Shown: positions 26,798-34,991 of the stretch, piece by piece
Layout of the letters: every line of letters begins with the position of its first letter
How positions within the stretch are numbered: the stretch's first letter is position 1
Source of the DNA: Flavobacteriales bacterium
Lineage (GTDB): Bacteria > Bacteroidota > Bacteroidia > Flavobacteriales_D > Sanyastnellaceae
Assembly (NCBI GenBank): GCA_019694805.1
Contig: JAIBBG010000001.1
Coordinates: 451,412 to 515,411 of the forward strand
Length of the DNA stretch: 64,000 nucleotides
Direction: 5' to 3'
Program-made: the position numbers and the translations under genes
The notes under the pieces: generated by a model
What the model was told of the DNA's origin: nothing
Databases searched by the model: none
Seen by the model: the letters and a program-made list of their open reading frames with translations, nothing else

Positions 26798-27886
26798 TCA
26801 CTCGTGGTAATTCATCACTTTGTGTCCGCCTTCCATGAGGTAACGGTCGCGTGTGAAAAGTTCAACATCCGCCTTGACCATTGCTTCCACAAGTTGATCG
26901 AGAGAATGTTTATGAGTCCATCCCAATTTTTCTCTTGCTTTTGTTGGGTTACCGACGAGAAGATCCACTTCAGTAGGGCGGAAATATTTAGGATCAATTT
27001 CGATGAGCACTTTACCAGTATTGGCATCCAGCGCTTTTTCATCCACACCAGTTCCTTTCCATTCGAGGGTAATGCCAACATGGCTAAAAGCCAGGTTACA
27101 GAAATGTCTTACGCTGTGGGTTTCACCAGTCGCGAGGACATAGTCGTCTGCGGTATCTTGTTGCATCATCATCCACATTCCTTCTACATAATCCTTTGCA
27201 TGTCCCCAATCGCGTTGCGCATCCACGTTACCCAGGAATAGTTTTTCCTGAAGTCCCAACTTCACTTTGGCAGCTGCACGAGTAATTTTTCTTGTCACGA
27301 ATGTTTCACCTCGCAAAGGAGATTCATGATTGAAGAGGATGCCGTTGCAAGCGTACATTCCGTAGGCTTCGCGGTAATTTTTGGTGATCCAGTATGCATA
27401 GAGTTTTGCCACAGCATATGGACTGCGTGGGTAGAAAGGCGTGTCTTCGCTTTGAGGTACTTCCATCACTTTACCATAAAGTTCGCTGGTAGAAGCTTGA
27501 TAAAAGCGTGTTTTCTTTTCAAGTCCTAATATTCTGATGGCCTCAAGAAGACGCAACGTGCCTGTAGCGTCAGCATTCGCAGTATACTCTGGAGTTTCGA
27601 AAGAAACGTGTACGTGACTTTGTGCTGCCAAATTGTAGATTTCGTCTGGTTCTGTTTCCTGAACCAAACGGATCAAATTGGTGCTATCTGTCAAGTCTCC
27701 ATAATGAAGGAACATGTTTACTCCCTTCTCATGCTGGTCTTGATAGAGATGATCGATGCGGTCTGTATTGAACAATGAGCTGCGACGTTTTACGCCATGA
27801 ACCTCATATCCCTTGCTAAGTAAGAGTTCAGCGAGATATGCGCCATCCTGTCCGGTGATTCCGGTAATAAGAGCCTTTTTCTTCAT
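26798..27886 (-). CDS. gmd: GDP-mannose 4,6-dehydratase
   Basis: Gmd converts GDP-mannose to GDP-4-keto-6-deoxymannose, the precursor of GDP-fucose, GDP-rhamnose and GDP-perosamine for surface glycans. The 362-residue protein opens with the family signature [17 protein letters not shown] and [19 protein letters not shown]. It has the active-site region [12 protein letters not shown] and [12 protein letters not shown], plus the [16 protein letters not shown] block. The usual partner gene (fcl/wcaG, or a reductase) is not adjacent, so which 6-deoxyhexose is made cannot be told. An exact -7 box and a palindrome lie upstream. Confidence 0.96.
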   Translation of the reverse strand: MKKKALITGITGQDGAYLAELLLSKGYEVHGVKRRSSLFNTDRIDHLYQDQHEKGVNMFLHYGDLTDSTNLIRLVQETEPDEIYNLAAQSHVHVSFETPEYTANADATGTLRLLEAIRILGLEKKTRFYQASTSELYGKVMEVPQSEDTPFYPRSPYAVAKLYAYWITKNYREAYGMYACNGILFNHESPLRGETFVTRKITRAAAKVKLGLQEKLFLGNVDAQRDWGHAKDYVEGMWMMMQQDTADDYVLATGETHSVRHFCNLAFSHVGITLEWKGTGVDEKALDANTGKVLIEIDPKYFRPTEVDLLVGNPTKAREKLGWTHKHSLDQLVEAMVKADVELFTRDRYLMEGGHKVMNYHE

Positions 27887-27893
27887 GTTGATT

Positions 27894-27908
27894 CAGGGAA
27901 TTTCCCTG
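27894..27908. promoter_or_regulatory. Palindrome in the gmd leader
   Basis: A perfect 15-bp palindrome (cagggaa-t-ttccctg) lies 8 bp before the gmd ATG, between the start codon and the -7 box at 27933-27940. It could be an operator or a small leader hairpin. A match this short is expected a few times per 64 kb by chance. Confidence 0.3.
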
Positions 27909-27932
27909 TGCAAATTGAATTAACAACTGTTG

Positions 27933-27940
27933 CAAAAGTA
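27933..27940 (-). promoter_or_regulatory. Candidate -7 promoter element for gmd
   Basis: On the minus strand TACTTTTG followed by C matches TAnnTTTG exactly, 47 nt upstream of the gmd start. No -33 TTG is seen at standard spacing. Confidence 0.45.
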
Positions 27941-27981
27941 AGGAATCCAAGCCCGTATGATGCCTAAGCGACCAAACGGGA

Positions 27982-29835
27982 TCAGTTTGGCGAATTGTAC
28001 TCCGTATCTTTTTCGAACTGAAGTTCGCTGAGGCGTTTGTAGAGTCCACCTCGTGCGATGAGGGTTTCATGATTGCCTTCTTCCCGAATCATACCCTTTT
28101 CGAGAACCAGAATTTTGTCTGCGTTTCTGATGGTAGAAAGTCGGTGAGCGATGACAATCGATGTGCGGCCTTTCATGAGTTTATCCAATGCATCTTGAAC
28201 CTGACGCTCGCTTTCGCTATCGAGAGAGCTTGTGGCTTCGTCGAGGATGAGGATGGTAGGATTGCGAAGGACCGCGCGAGCGATGGCGATGCGTTGCCGC
28301 TGACCACCACTGAGCTGAATTCCACGCTCTCCTACAATCGTCCCGAGACCCTCTGGAAATGATTGGATAAATTGAAGCGCATTGGCCTGAGAAGCTGCCT
28401 GCATAATTTCCTCTTCTGTTGCATCTGGTTTACCATAGGCAATATTCTCCCTGATGGTTCCGCCGAATAAAATAACTTCCTGAGGAACGAAAGCCATTTG
28501 ACTTCTCAACTCTGTGAGTGAGTAGTCTGATGCCGGACGATGATCGAACTGAATTTTTCCTTCGATGGGTAAATAAAACTGTTGAAGGAGAGCTGCAATG
28601 GTCGATTTGCCGGAACCGGACGACCCGACCAATGCCACCTGTTGTCCTGATTGCGCTGTAAAAGATACATCACGCAATACTGGAACATCTGGTCGTGATT
28701 CGTAGTGAAAACTTACATTCGAAAAAGTGATGTCGCCTTTGAGAGGATGTTTGATCTGTTGTTGATCCAAAGAAATTTCCTCAGTTTTAAAACTCAGGAT
28801 TTCCATGACGCTTTCTATGACACCAATGCTGCGTTGCAGCGTTCCCATTTGAGAAGCAAGACCACCAATGGAACCAGCAACTAACCCTGTGATAAAAATG
28901 AATTTACCGAGAACGTCGCCCGGAAGTTCTCCGGTTGATTGCAGATGAGCGCCAACACCCATCACAAGACCTAATGCGCCAAACAAGAAAATGATGATAA
29001 AAGTGCCGAACATGCCGCGCCAAACAGCGCTTTTCATGGCTATGTCCTTGATGGAAAAAATGCTCTTGGCAAAACGTGTGGTTTCATAAAATTCATTCGC
29101 AAAACTTTTCACATTCACTATACCGGTGAGCGATTCATTGACGATAACGCTGCTTTCTGCCACTTTATCCTGGGTGTTTTTACCCAGTTTTCGGATGAAC
29201 CTTCCAAAAAGCACCATCACGATGATGATAACGGGTAAACTCAGGAGCATCACCAGAGTTAGTTTGTACGAATAAGAAACAAGCCAACCTACGCCAACAA
29301 CGATGATTACAGTTTGGCGGATAAACTCAGCCATGGTTACAGTGAGTGTTTCCTGAATGGTGGTGATGTCGCTGGACAATCTGCTGCTTAAGTCCCCTAC
29401 CCGACGCTCATTGAAGAACTGCATTGGCATGCGGATGATGGTTGAAAAAGCATCGCGACGTAGCGCCAACATGGCGTTTTCAGTTACATAAGAAAAAATA
29501 TAAACCCTGAAAAATGAGAAAATTCCTTGGATAATCAATAGTCCGACTAAGGCAGTAAGCACCTGACCACTTGTGCCAAATCCTTCACTGAATTGTAAAG
29601 AATCAATGATGGTTTGAGTCATGGCTCCACCTGCAATTTCGCTTCCCGCTTGTGGATTCACCAATTGCCCGAGCAATGCGGTAATCACGATAACGAGTAA
29701 ACCGGAAATCACCAGCAACAGCAGTCCAATTGAAAATAAAAAAGCGTGTGGCTTGAGGTAACGAAAAACCCCCAGAGCTCTTCTGAAAGATTCTTTGGAG
29801 ACCTTCTTCTTTTCTGATTTCTTGTCTTTTTCCAA
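27982..29835 (-). CDS. ABC exporter, fused permease and ATPase (MsbA/multidrug type)
   Basis: The 617-residue half-transporter has six membrane helices in residues about 35-330. The nucleotide-binding domain has Walker A GSSGSGKST, the Q-loop region FVPQEVILFGGT, the ABC signature LSGGQRQRIAIARA, Walker B ILILDEATSSLD and the H-loop IVIAHRLSTI. It is a homodimeric exporter of lipid, lipopolysaccharide precursor or drug type; MsbA-like lipid flipping is plausible but not provable. The N-terminus is lysine-rich. No ATG precedes the helices, so TTG at 29835 is the probable start. It lies upstream of gmd on the same strand, separated by 95 bp. Confidence 0.93.
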   Translation of the reverse strand: MEKDKKSEKKKVSKESFRRALGVFRYLKPHAFLFSIGLLLLVISGLLVIVITALLGQLVNPQAGSEIAGGAMTQTIIDSLQFSEGFGTSGQVLTALVGLLIIQGIFSFFRVYIFSYVTENAMLALRRDAFSTIIRMPMQFFNERRVGDLSSRLSSDITTIQETLTVTMAEFIRQTVIIVVGVGWLVSYSYKLTLVMLLSLPVIIIVMVLFGRFIRKLGKNTQDKVAESSVIVNESLTGIVNVKSFANEFYETTRFAKSIFSIKDIAMKSAVWRGMFGTFIIIFLFGALGLVMGVGAHLQSTGELPGDVLGKFIFITGLVAGSIGGLASQMGTLQRSIGVIESVMEILSFKTEEISLDQQQIKHPLKGDITFSNVSFHYESRPDVPVLRDVSFTAQSGQQVALVGSSGSGKSTIAALLQQFYLPIEGKIQFDHRPASDYSLTELRSQMAFVPQEVILFGGTIRENIAYGKPDATEEEIMQAASQANALQFIQSFPEGLGTIVGERGIQLSGGQRQRIAIARAVLRNPTILILDEATSSLDSESERQVQDALDKLMKGRTSIVIAHRLSTIRNADKILVLEKGMIREEGNHETLIARGGLYKRLSELQFEKDTEYNSPN

Positions 29836-29926
29836 CTTCTGATAAATGAATTGGCGAATTTAACGTCTTGCGCGGTGAGAGATTCACCGCTCGACATCAT
29901 CGCTACCATTCAGTCGGTGAAACAAC

Positions 29927-29950
29927 AAAAAAGGCAGCCCAAAGCTGCCT
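29927..29950 (-). terminator. Terminator of the paralogous small-protein genes
   Basis: On the minus strand the 7-bp stem aggcagc/gctgcct with a 5-nt loop is followed immediately by six T. It lies 30 nt past the stop of the 181-residue protein gene. Confidence 0.85.
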
Positions 29951-29980
29951 GATTCTGCGATTTTTTCGCTGGTAGGAAAA

Positions 29981-30526
29981 TTATTTTTTCTTCTTGTTGC
30001 GTTTGGCAACTTCCTTTTTCACTTTGTTGATGTACTTATTCAATTCCATTTCGCGCTTTTCTGTGTATTCGAGATCTGGTGCGATTTGATCCAATTCAGG
30101 ATTGTATCCTATGTTGACGAATGGCTCATTGAGAATTGGAAAATCGAATCCTTCAACCTGACGGAAGAGACCGATATCCAATGGCACTGTTCTGGGCTTT
30201 TTCTCAATAGGAAACTGAGTGGCATCAATCCATACCTTCTTATTTACGAATGCGCTACCGCCATACCAAACTTCATATACGTGTCCGCTGGGGAGGTAGA
30301 ATTGATAATTGCCCAATTCATCGGTGAAGAAAGCAACAAAGAGTTCTTTCTCCTGATAAACGACAATCTGAACATTTGAAGCTTTGATTTCGCCTTCATT
30401 GAACATATCAATCTGATAGATACTTCCTTTGATGAGGTAATGATCGGCGTTCGTATCCTTTTTCTGAGAAAAAACTGCTATGACAGAGCACAGCAATATC
30501 GCAAGGGTGGCGCTAATTTTTTTCAT
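29981..30526 (-). CDS. Secreted protein, carboxypeptidase-regulatory-like fold (paralogue 1)
   Basis: The 181-residue protein has a signal peptide cleaved before Gln (AVFS/Q). A beta-sandwich-like region follows, with a pattern seen in carboxypeptidase-regulatory or SdrD-like domains: VYQEKELFVAFFTDELGNYQFYLPSGHVYEVWYG. The C-terminus is strongly basic and helical (ending in RNKKKK). I do not recognise a named family. It is clearly related to the next gene upstream: both share an interest-bearing strand pair, then a FVNK/YVNK-x-x-x-IDA motif and a C-terminal ELEY/LEYA helix. Tandem duplication is likely. Confidence 0.65.
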   Translation of the reverse strand: MKKISATLAILLCSVIAVFSQKKDTNADHYLIKGSIYQIDMFNEGEIKASNVQIVVYQEKELFVAFFTDELGNYQFYLPSGHVYEVWYGGSAFVNKKVWIDATQFPIEKKPRTVPLDIGLFRQVEGFDFPILNEPFVNIGYNPELDQIAPDLEYTEKREMELNKYINKVKKEVAKRNKKKK

Positions 30527-30588
30527 TTTCTTCTTGATGAACTAGGTTTATGGTGTTACTGAGTTGTTCACTTCAGTTTCGTTTAGCC

Positions 30589-31101
30589 TTATTTTTTGTT
30601 TGCTTGAATAATTCCATTCACGCGTCTGCATATTTGGTCTGCATATTCAAGATCCCACTCCACCGTACCTTTCTTCTTGTTGAACCTTGCGATGGCCACA
30701 GGCGTGTAATCCATGAAATCCATGCCGAGGTATCCTGCATTTTTGAATAACTGGATATCGAGGTCCAAATTCACGACGCCGAATTCAGCAGCACGTGAAA
30801 AGCCCTTGGCATCAATTTCAACAATTTTGTTTACATACGGTGCTTTTCCGAATTTGATTCGGTAGTTTGGGTAGTACACCAAACTCACACTGTATTTTCC
30901 TTTAGGTCCTGATTCAATGGTCGCAATCAATTCATCTCCGGACCAGATTTCGATAGGAATACCCATAACACCTTTTTCAGAGGAGTCTTTGAGTGATAGC
31001 TCGAAGACTTGCCCATGAAAGGTGAAACTTTTGATGTCTTTTTGTGACATCAAAACACCTGGAATCATCAACAGGAATAGGAGCATAGTAGTGATTTTCA
31101 T
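30589..31101 (-). CDS. Secreted protein, carboxypeptidase-regulatory-like fold (paralogue 2)
   Basis: This 170-residue relative of the downstream gene product has a signal peptide cleaved before Gln (VLMS/Q). The shared pattern is IEIWSGDELIATIESGPKGKYSVSL, then PYVNKIVEIDAKGF and a C-terminal WDLEYADQICRRVNGI helix. The two genes are 62 bp apart on the same strand and probably co-transcribed, ending at the terminator at 29927-29950. Function unknown. An inverted repeat (tcttaagt/acttaaga, 31103-31141) lies immediately before the start codon. Confidence 0.65.
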   Translation of the reverse strand: MKITTMLLFLLMIPGVLMSQKDIKSFTFHGQVFELSLKDSSEKGVMGIPIEIWSGDELIATIESGPKGKYSVSLVYYPNYRIKFGKAPYVNKIVEIDAKGFSRAAEFGVVNLDLDIQLFKNAGYLGMDFMDYTPVAIARFNKKKGTVEWDLEYADQICRRVNGIIQANKK

Positions 31102-31102
31102 G

Positions 31103-31141
31103 TCTTAAGTCGGGTTAGATTCGTTTGACTTATACTTAAGA
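31103..31141. repeat. Inverted repeat upstream of paralogue 2
   Basis: Arms tcttaagt (31103-31110) and acttaaga (31134-31141), 8 bp with a 23-nt loop, sit directly before the start codon at 31101. This is a possible operator or leader hairpin. Confidence 0.35.
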
Positions 31142-31231
31142 GACATGAGAAGGTTTCAAATCCTTATCAATCTGTCACTGAGAAAATGCAGATGAATACA
31201 TCAGAATAAGTTACGTTGATGGCTTGAAAAA

Positions 31232-31999
31232 TTATTCTTTGGGTTTCCTGCGTTCAGGCTTTTCATGGAAAAAATACCGAAAATCGGCTGTCAGATAATT
31301 TCCTTTGAGTAATAAAGTGTACCTATCTGGATTAGAATTTTTTTCGACTTCAAAAGCAGTAATACCAATTTCGTTGAAAGGTCTGTGATATGATGCACCC
31401 AAATAAAAATAGCCTGAACTTTTGGTTCTGTATTCGAATCCATAGTTGGCCAGAATTGCCCCCTGAATCCAGCTTTTACGCCAGGTCTTTTGCATGAAAT
31501 CATACGAAACAGTATCCTTTCTTATCGAAGAAAAAGTTTCGATATTCGATGGATAGAGATCGATTGAAAGTCCTGCACTGCCATTCATATAAAGTTCATC
31601 AGTCAGTTTGACGAAAATGATCCCCTGTAACGGAATTTCATAGCATATATACCTAAAGGACATGCGTTGTGTAGAACCAATTTCCGGAATATCAATGTTC
31701 ATGGAGTAATTTCTCTGCACCAAGCAAATACCGGTTTCCAGGCTCCAAGATTTCGTGAGACCTCGTCGCACGATCATTCCGAAATTCAATCCGAATTTGG
31801 GTTGTATTCCAATGTTGATGGTATCGCTTTCAATGCCTTCAGTGCCAGTATTGAAGTAATTGCTTGGCACCATAGGTTTCAATTGAATTCCCAGGGTGGT
31901 GACATTTTCTTGTGCCGACAAAGTGCTTTGGCAACAGAGCAAAGCACATGTCAGCAGACGACAAAAACATTTCAATCTTATATCCTTGAACATACTCAT
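31232..31999 (-). CDS. PorT-like outer-membrane beta-barrel protein
   Basis: The 255-residue protein has a signal peptide cleaved before Gln (STLSA/Q). The body resembles small outer-membrane barrels of the PorT/OMP_b-brl_2 type, with alternating strands such as FGLNFGMIVRRGLTKSWSLETG and GYFYLGASYHRPF. After an aromatic-rich last strand (ADFRYFFHE) it carries a short basic tail. ATG 31999 was chosen because it overlaps the stop codon of the nitroreductase gene in an ATGA arrangement. It is therefore translationally coupled to that enzyme, an odd pairing of a cytoplasmic flavoenzyme and an outer-membrane protein. Confidence 0.65.
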   Translation of the reverse strand: MSMFKDIRLKCFCRLLTCALLCCQSTLSAQENVTTLGIQLKPMVPSNYFNTGTEGIESDTINIGIQPKFGLNFGMIVRRGLTKSWSLETGICLVQRNYSMNIDIPEIGSTQRMSFRYICYEIPLQGIIFVKLTDELYMNGSAGLSIDLYPSNIETFSSIRKDTVSYDFMQKTWRKSWIQGAILANYGFEYRTKSSGYFYLGASYHRPFNEIGITAFEVEKNSNPDRYTLLLKGNYLTADFRYFFHEKPERRKPKE

Positions 32000-32583
32000 T
32001 CCGTGAACCACTCTGTCACATACTCAAGTGGTTTTCTATGGCTTTGTGGCCACTCGCCTCCCGGGTAGCCTACATAGAACAATCCAAGACACCTGTCTTG
32101 ATCTTGCAGACCTAAAAACTGTTTCATTTCATCTGAGTAGATGAAACCCGGTGTGGACCAATAGCAAGCGAGACCATATGCAACCGCTGTGAGCATCATA
32201 TTCTGTACGCTGCAAGCTACGGCTTCTATTTCTTCGTTTTCAGGAATTTTTCCCGATTTATCACGTTCCATACAAATCACGACGACTGCAGAAACGTGTG
32301 CCAATCTGCTTTTCAATCGTTCGAATTTCGATTCTTTGAATTTTTCTGCAGGAGTTTTGCTCCTGTATAAATCCGGGAGAAAATCTTCCAGTTTTTTCAT
32401 TCCATCTTCCATGAAAACTTTGTAGCGCCACGGTTGAGTCATCCCGTGATTTGGTGCCCAAGTGCCGTTGGTCAGGATCAATTCCAATTGTTCCCGATGG
32501 ACTTTTCTTGAAGAATATTGTTCCGGCGCCACTGATCTGCGGTTTCTGATCAGATGTGTTATTTCACTCAAATTATATTTCAT
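31996..32583 (-). CDS. Nitroreductase-family flavoprotein
   Basis: The 195-residue protein shows the FMN-binding nitroreductase pattern: IRNRRSVAPEQYSSR at the N-terminus, NGTWAPNHGMTQPWRYKVF, VACSVQNMMLTAVAYGLACYWSTPGFI and a C-terminal LGLFYVGYPGG. Such enzymes reduce nitro compounds or quinones, or act in flavin and cofactor metabolism; the natural substrate is unknown. It is the first gene of a two-gene unit with the PorT-like gene. A long palindrome overlaps a -7 box just upstream, which suggests specific repression. Confidence 0.88.
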   Translation of the reverse strand: MKYNLSEITHLIRNRRSVAPEQYSSRKVHREQLELILTNGTWAPNHGMTQPWRYKVFMEDGMKKLEDFLPDLYRSKTPAEKFKESKFERLKSRLAHVSAVVVICMERDKSGKIPENEEIEAVACSVQNMMLTAVAYGLACYWSTPGFIYSDEMKQFLGLQDQDRCLGLFYVGYPGGEWPQSHRKPLEYVTEWFTE

Positions 32584-32591
32584 AAGATGGT

Positions 32592-32615
32592 TTTGCATTC
32601 ACGAATGCAAACCTA
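32592..32615 (-). promoter_or_regulatory. -7 promoter box overlapped by a 20-bp operator-like palindrome
   Basis: A perfect inverted repeat tttgcattc-ac-gaatgcaaa spans 32592-32611, 8 bp before the nitroreductase ATG. On the minus strand the box TAGGTTTG (32608-32615), an exact TAnnTTTG match, overlaps its edge. Binding of a dimeric regulator here would cover the promoter and the transcription start. No -33 TTG is seen at 19-nt spacing. Confidence 0.55.
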
Positions 32616-32721
32616 CAACCTATTGAGAATGCCATAAGTGAGAGACAATAAAAGGATTTCTTATCATTGCCGTGAATCCGGGGTATACCTGACATTACTA
32701 CTTCCGAACATTCGATCTATT

Positions 32722-33486
32722 ATGAAAACTATTGTGGTTACCGGAGCTGGATCCGGTATGGGACGCGCCACTGCGCAGTTATTATCAGAAAATCATGAGC
32801 ACCGAATCGTGCTGGTGGGCAGGAGAAAAGCACTACTTGAAGAAACCCTCTCAATGATGAAACATCCTGATCAGCATTTTGTGCTCGATATGGATATTAG
32901 AAATGGCGATTCCTGGAAAACAGCACTCCATCAAATTGGCGCTGAAAAACTCAATATTTCTGCGGTCTTTGCCAATGCCGGAATCGGGGGCGAAAACCAC
33001 TATGGAAAAGATGATCGCTGGCATGAAATCATTTCTACAAATCTTGATGGAACATATGTGACCATCATGGAATTGCTACCATACCTTAAAAATTCTAACG
33101 AGGCATTCAAGCATATCGTCATTACTTCCTCTTGCCTTGCCAGATTCGGTGTTCCAAATTATACCGCTTACTGCACGGCAAAAACAGGTTTACTTGGTTT
33201 GACGAAATCACTGGCAGTTCAATACGCTACTGACCAAATTCTGGTGAATGCCATTTGTCCGGGTTGGGTAGAGACAGAAATGGCGAAGGCAGGAATTCAA
33301 AAGCTTGCTGATCGCGGTCACAAGAGTTATCAAGAGAGTTTTGACGAACAGATGTCGTACGTGCCTCTCAACAGGATTTCACAACCTCGTGAAATTGCTG
33401 AATTGGTTTCGTTCTTAATCTCTGACAGACAAACTTCCATGACCGGACAAGGCATTGATATCAATAATGGATCATACATGATATGA
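32722..33486 (+). CDS. SDR-family oxidoreductase
   Basis: The 254-residue short-chain dehydrogenase has the cofactor motif GAGSGMGRA (residues about 8-16), NAGIG, the active-site Ser in ITSSCLARFG and the catalytic YTAYCTAKTG. The C-terminal ICPGWVETEM and SMTGQGIDINNG are typical of 3-oxoacyl reductase-like SDRs. The substrate is not known. The stop codon overlaps the start codon of the following M28 peptidase gene (33483-33486), indicating one operon. Confidence 0.88.
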   Translation: MKTIVVTGAGSGMGRATAQLLSENHEHRIVLVGRRKALLEETLSMMKHPDQHFVLDMDIRNGDSWKTALHQIGAEKLNISAVFANAGIGGENHYGKDDRWHEIISTNLDGTYVTIMELLPYLKNSNEAFKHIVITSSCLARFGVPNYTAYCTAKTGLLGLTKSLAVQYATDQILVNAICPGWVETEMAKAGIQKLADRGHKSYQESFDEQMSYVPLNRISQPREIAELVSFLISDRQTSMTGQGIDINNGSYMI

Positions 33487-34874
33487 TGAAAACAAGGCTT
33501 ACCACAATTTTGGTATTCTTCTTTGTGACTGGAATTGCACAGGAAAAGGATTCCGTGATGCTTTCAAAAATCCATGAAGAAATTCTGTTGCGTGGCGAAT
33601 GTTATGACAATCTCCGATACCTGTGCAAAGGAATTGGTCAGCGGCTTGCTGGAAGTGAGAGTGCAGCCAAAGCCATTTCATGGGGAAAAAAAACACTGGA
33701 AGAAATACAGCCCGATAGCGTATATCTGATGCCTGTTGAAGTTCCACATTGGACAAGAGGCAAACATGAGTCGGGTACTTATTCCGCTATGGCTGAAGAT
33801 GGCCAGCTCAAGCCGGTTTCGGTTGCTCTTACGGCTCTGGGAGGTTCGGTTGGAACTGGAGGCACCATCACGGCTGAAGTCGTAGAAGTCAAGTCATTTG
33901 AAGAGTTGCAAGCACTGGGTGAAGAGAGAGTCAAAGGAAAGATTGTGTTCTTCAATAAGGCGATGGACGCAGCATTGATCAATACAGGAGCTGCTTATGG
34001 CGGTGCCTATCCTATTCGTGGGAAAGGTCCTTCAGAAGCTGCAAAATATGGAGCTGTAGCTTGTTTGATCAGATCACTCACATTAGCAGATGACAATTAT
34101 CCACATACCGGAGCAACCCAATATGAAGAGGGAGTGGTTCGAATACCTGCAGCTGCGCTTAGTGCCGTGGCGTCCAGGCAACTCAGTAAGGATCTGAAAG
34201 CCAATCCTGGGCTAAAATTCAACTTAGAGCTTTCATGCGAGGCATTTCCACGAACCATGCAGGCCAATGTCATTGCTGAGATTCGTGGTACAGCATTTCC
34301 TGATGAATACATCACAATTGGCGGACACCTTGATTCTTGGGACATTGGTGAAGGGGCTCACGATGACGGGGCGGGTATTGTGCAATCGATCGAAGTATTG
34401 CGGGCTTTTCGCGCTTTGGGATACCAACCCAGACATACCATCAGAATTGTGTTGTTTATCAATGAAGAATTTGGCAATGACGGTGGACAAACCTATGCCA
34501 GATGTGCTAAAGAACAAGACGAGATCCATGTGGCAGCCATCGAAAGTGACGCAGGAGGATTCAGTCCGGTGGGCTTTGAATGCGACCTCAATGACCACCA
34601 ATATGAATTACTAAAAAGCTGGTCAGGTCTTTTTGATCCCTATAATCTCTTGCGGCTTCGAAGAGGAGGCAGTGGAGTCGATATTCGACCATTGAAAGGC
34701 GGAAGGATTGCTTTATTTGGTTTATCTGTTGAAGGTCAGCGGTACTTTGACTACCACCATTCCAACAATGATATTTTCGAAAATGTAAACAAAAGAGAAC
34801 TGGAACTTGGTGCTGCGGCCATGGCGTCGCTCGCCTATATGCTGGATCAAACAGGTATTCCATCAGAAAAATGA
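33483..34874 (+). CDS. M28-family metallopeptidase (carboxypeptidase Q-like)
   Basis: The 463-residue protein has a short signal peptide cleaved before Gln (GIA/Q), an inserted PA domain (about 120-235, VKGKIVFFN and AVACLIRSL) and an M28 zinc-peptidase domain. Metal ligands and catalytic residues are visible in IGGHLDSWD, AHDDGAG, INEEFG, ESDAG and DYHHSNND. The layout matches the plasma glutamate carboxypeptidase/carboxypeptidase Q group, which cleaves dipeptides. It is probably periplasmic or secreted. ATG 33483 and ATG 33486 are both possible. It is translationally coupled to the SDR gene. Confidence 0.88.
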   Translation: MMKTRLTTILVFFFVTGIAQEKDSVMLSKIHEEILLRGECYDNLRYLCKGIGQRLAGSESAAKAISWGKKTLEEIQPDSVYLMPVEVPHWTRGKHESGTYSAMAEDGQLKPVSVALTALGGSVGTGGTITAEVVEVKSFEELQALGEERVKGKIVFFNKAMDAALINTGAAYGGAYPIRGKGPSEAAKYGAVACLIRSLTLADDNYPHTGATQYEEGVVRIPAAALSAVASRQLSKDLKANPGLKFNLELSCEAFPRTMQANVIAEIRGTAFPDEYITIGGHLDSWDIGEGAHDDGAGIVQSIEVLRAFRALGYQPRHTIRIVLFINEEFGNDGGQTYARCAKEQDEIHVAAIESDAGGFSPVGFECDLNDHQYELLKSWSGLFDPYNLLRLRRGGSGVDIRPLKGGRIALFGLSVEGQRYFDYHHSNNDIFENVNKRELELGAAAMASLAYMLDQTGIPSEK

Positions 34875-34991
34875 TCAAACTTCCCCCTGTCTTAACAATT
34901 AGGAATTAAACATTCTTTTGATTTGAACCGTCGGGAAACAGAAAATCTATTGTTGATTTGCTGCTCTAATATTTTTTATTACCAAATTCAC

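Noticed and set aside
26798..29835. A capsule or O-antigen biosynthesis cluster around gmd and the ABC exporter
   Set aside because: No glycosyltransferase, flippase, polymerase or second nucleotide-sugar gene is present nearby, so gmd stands alone.
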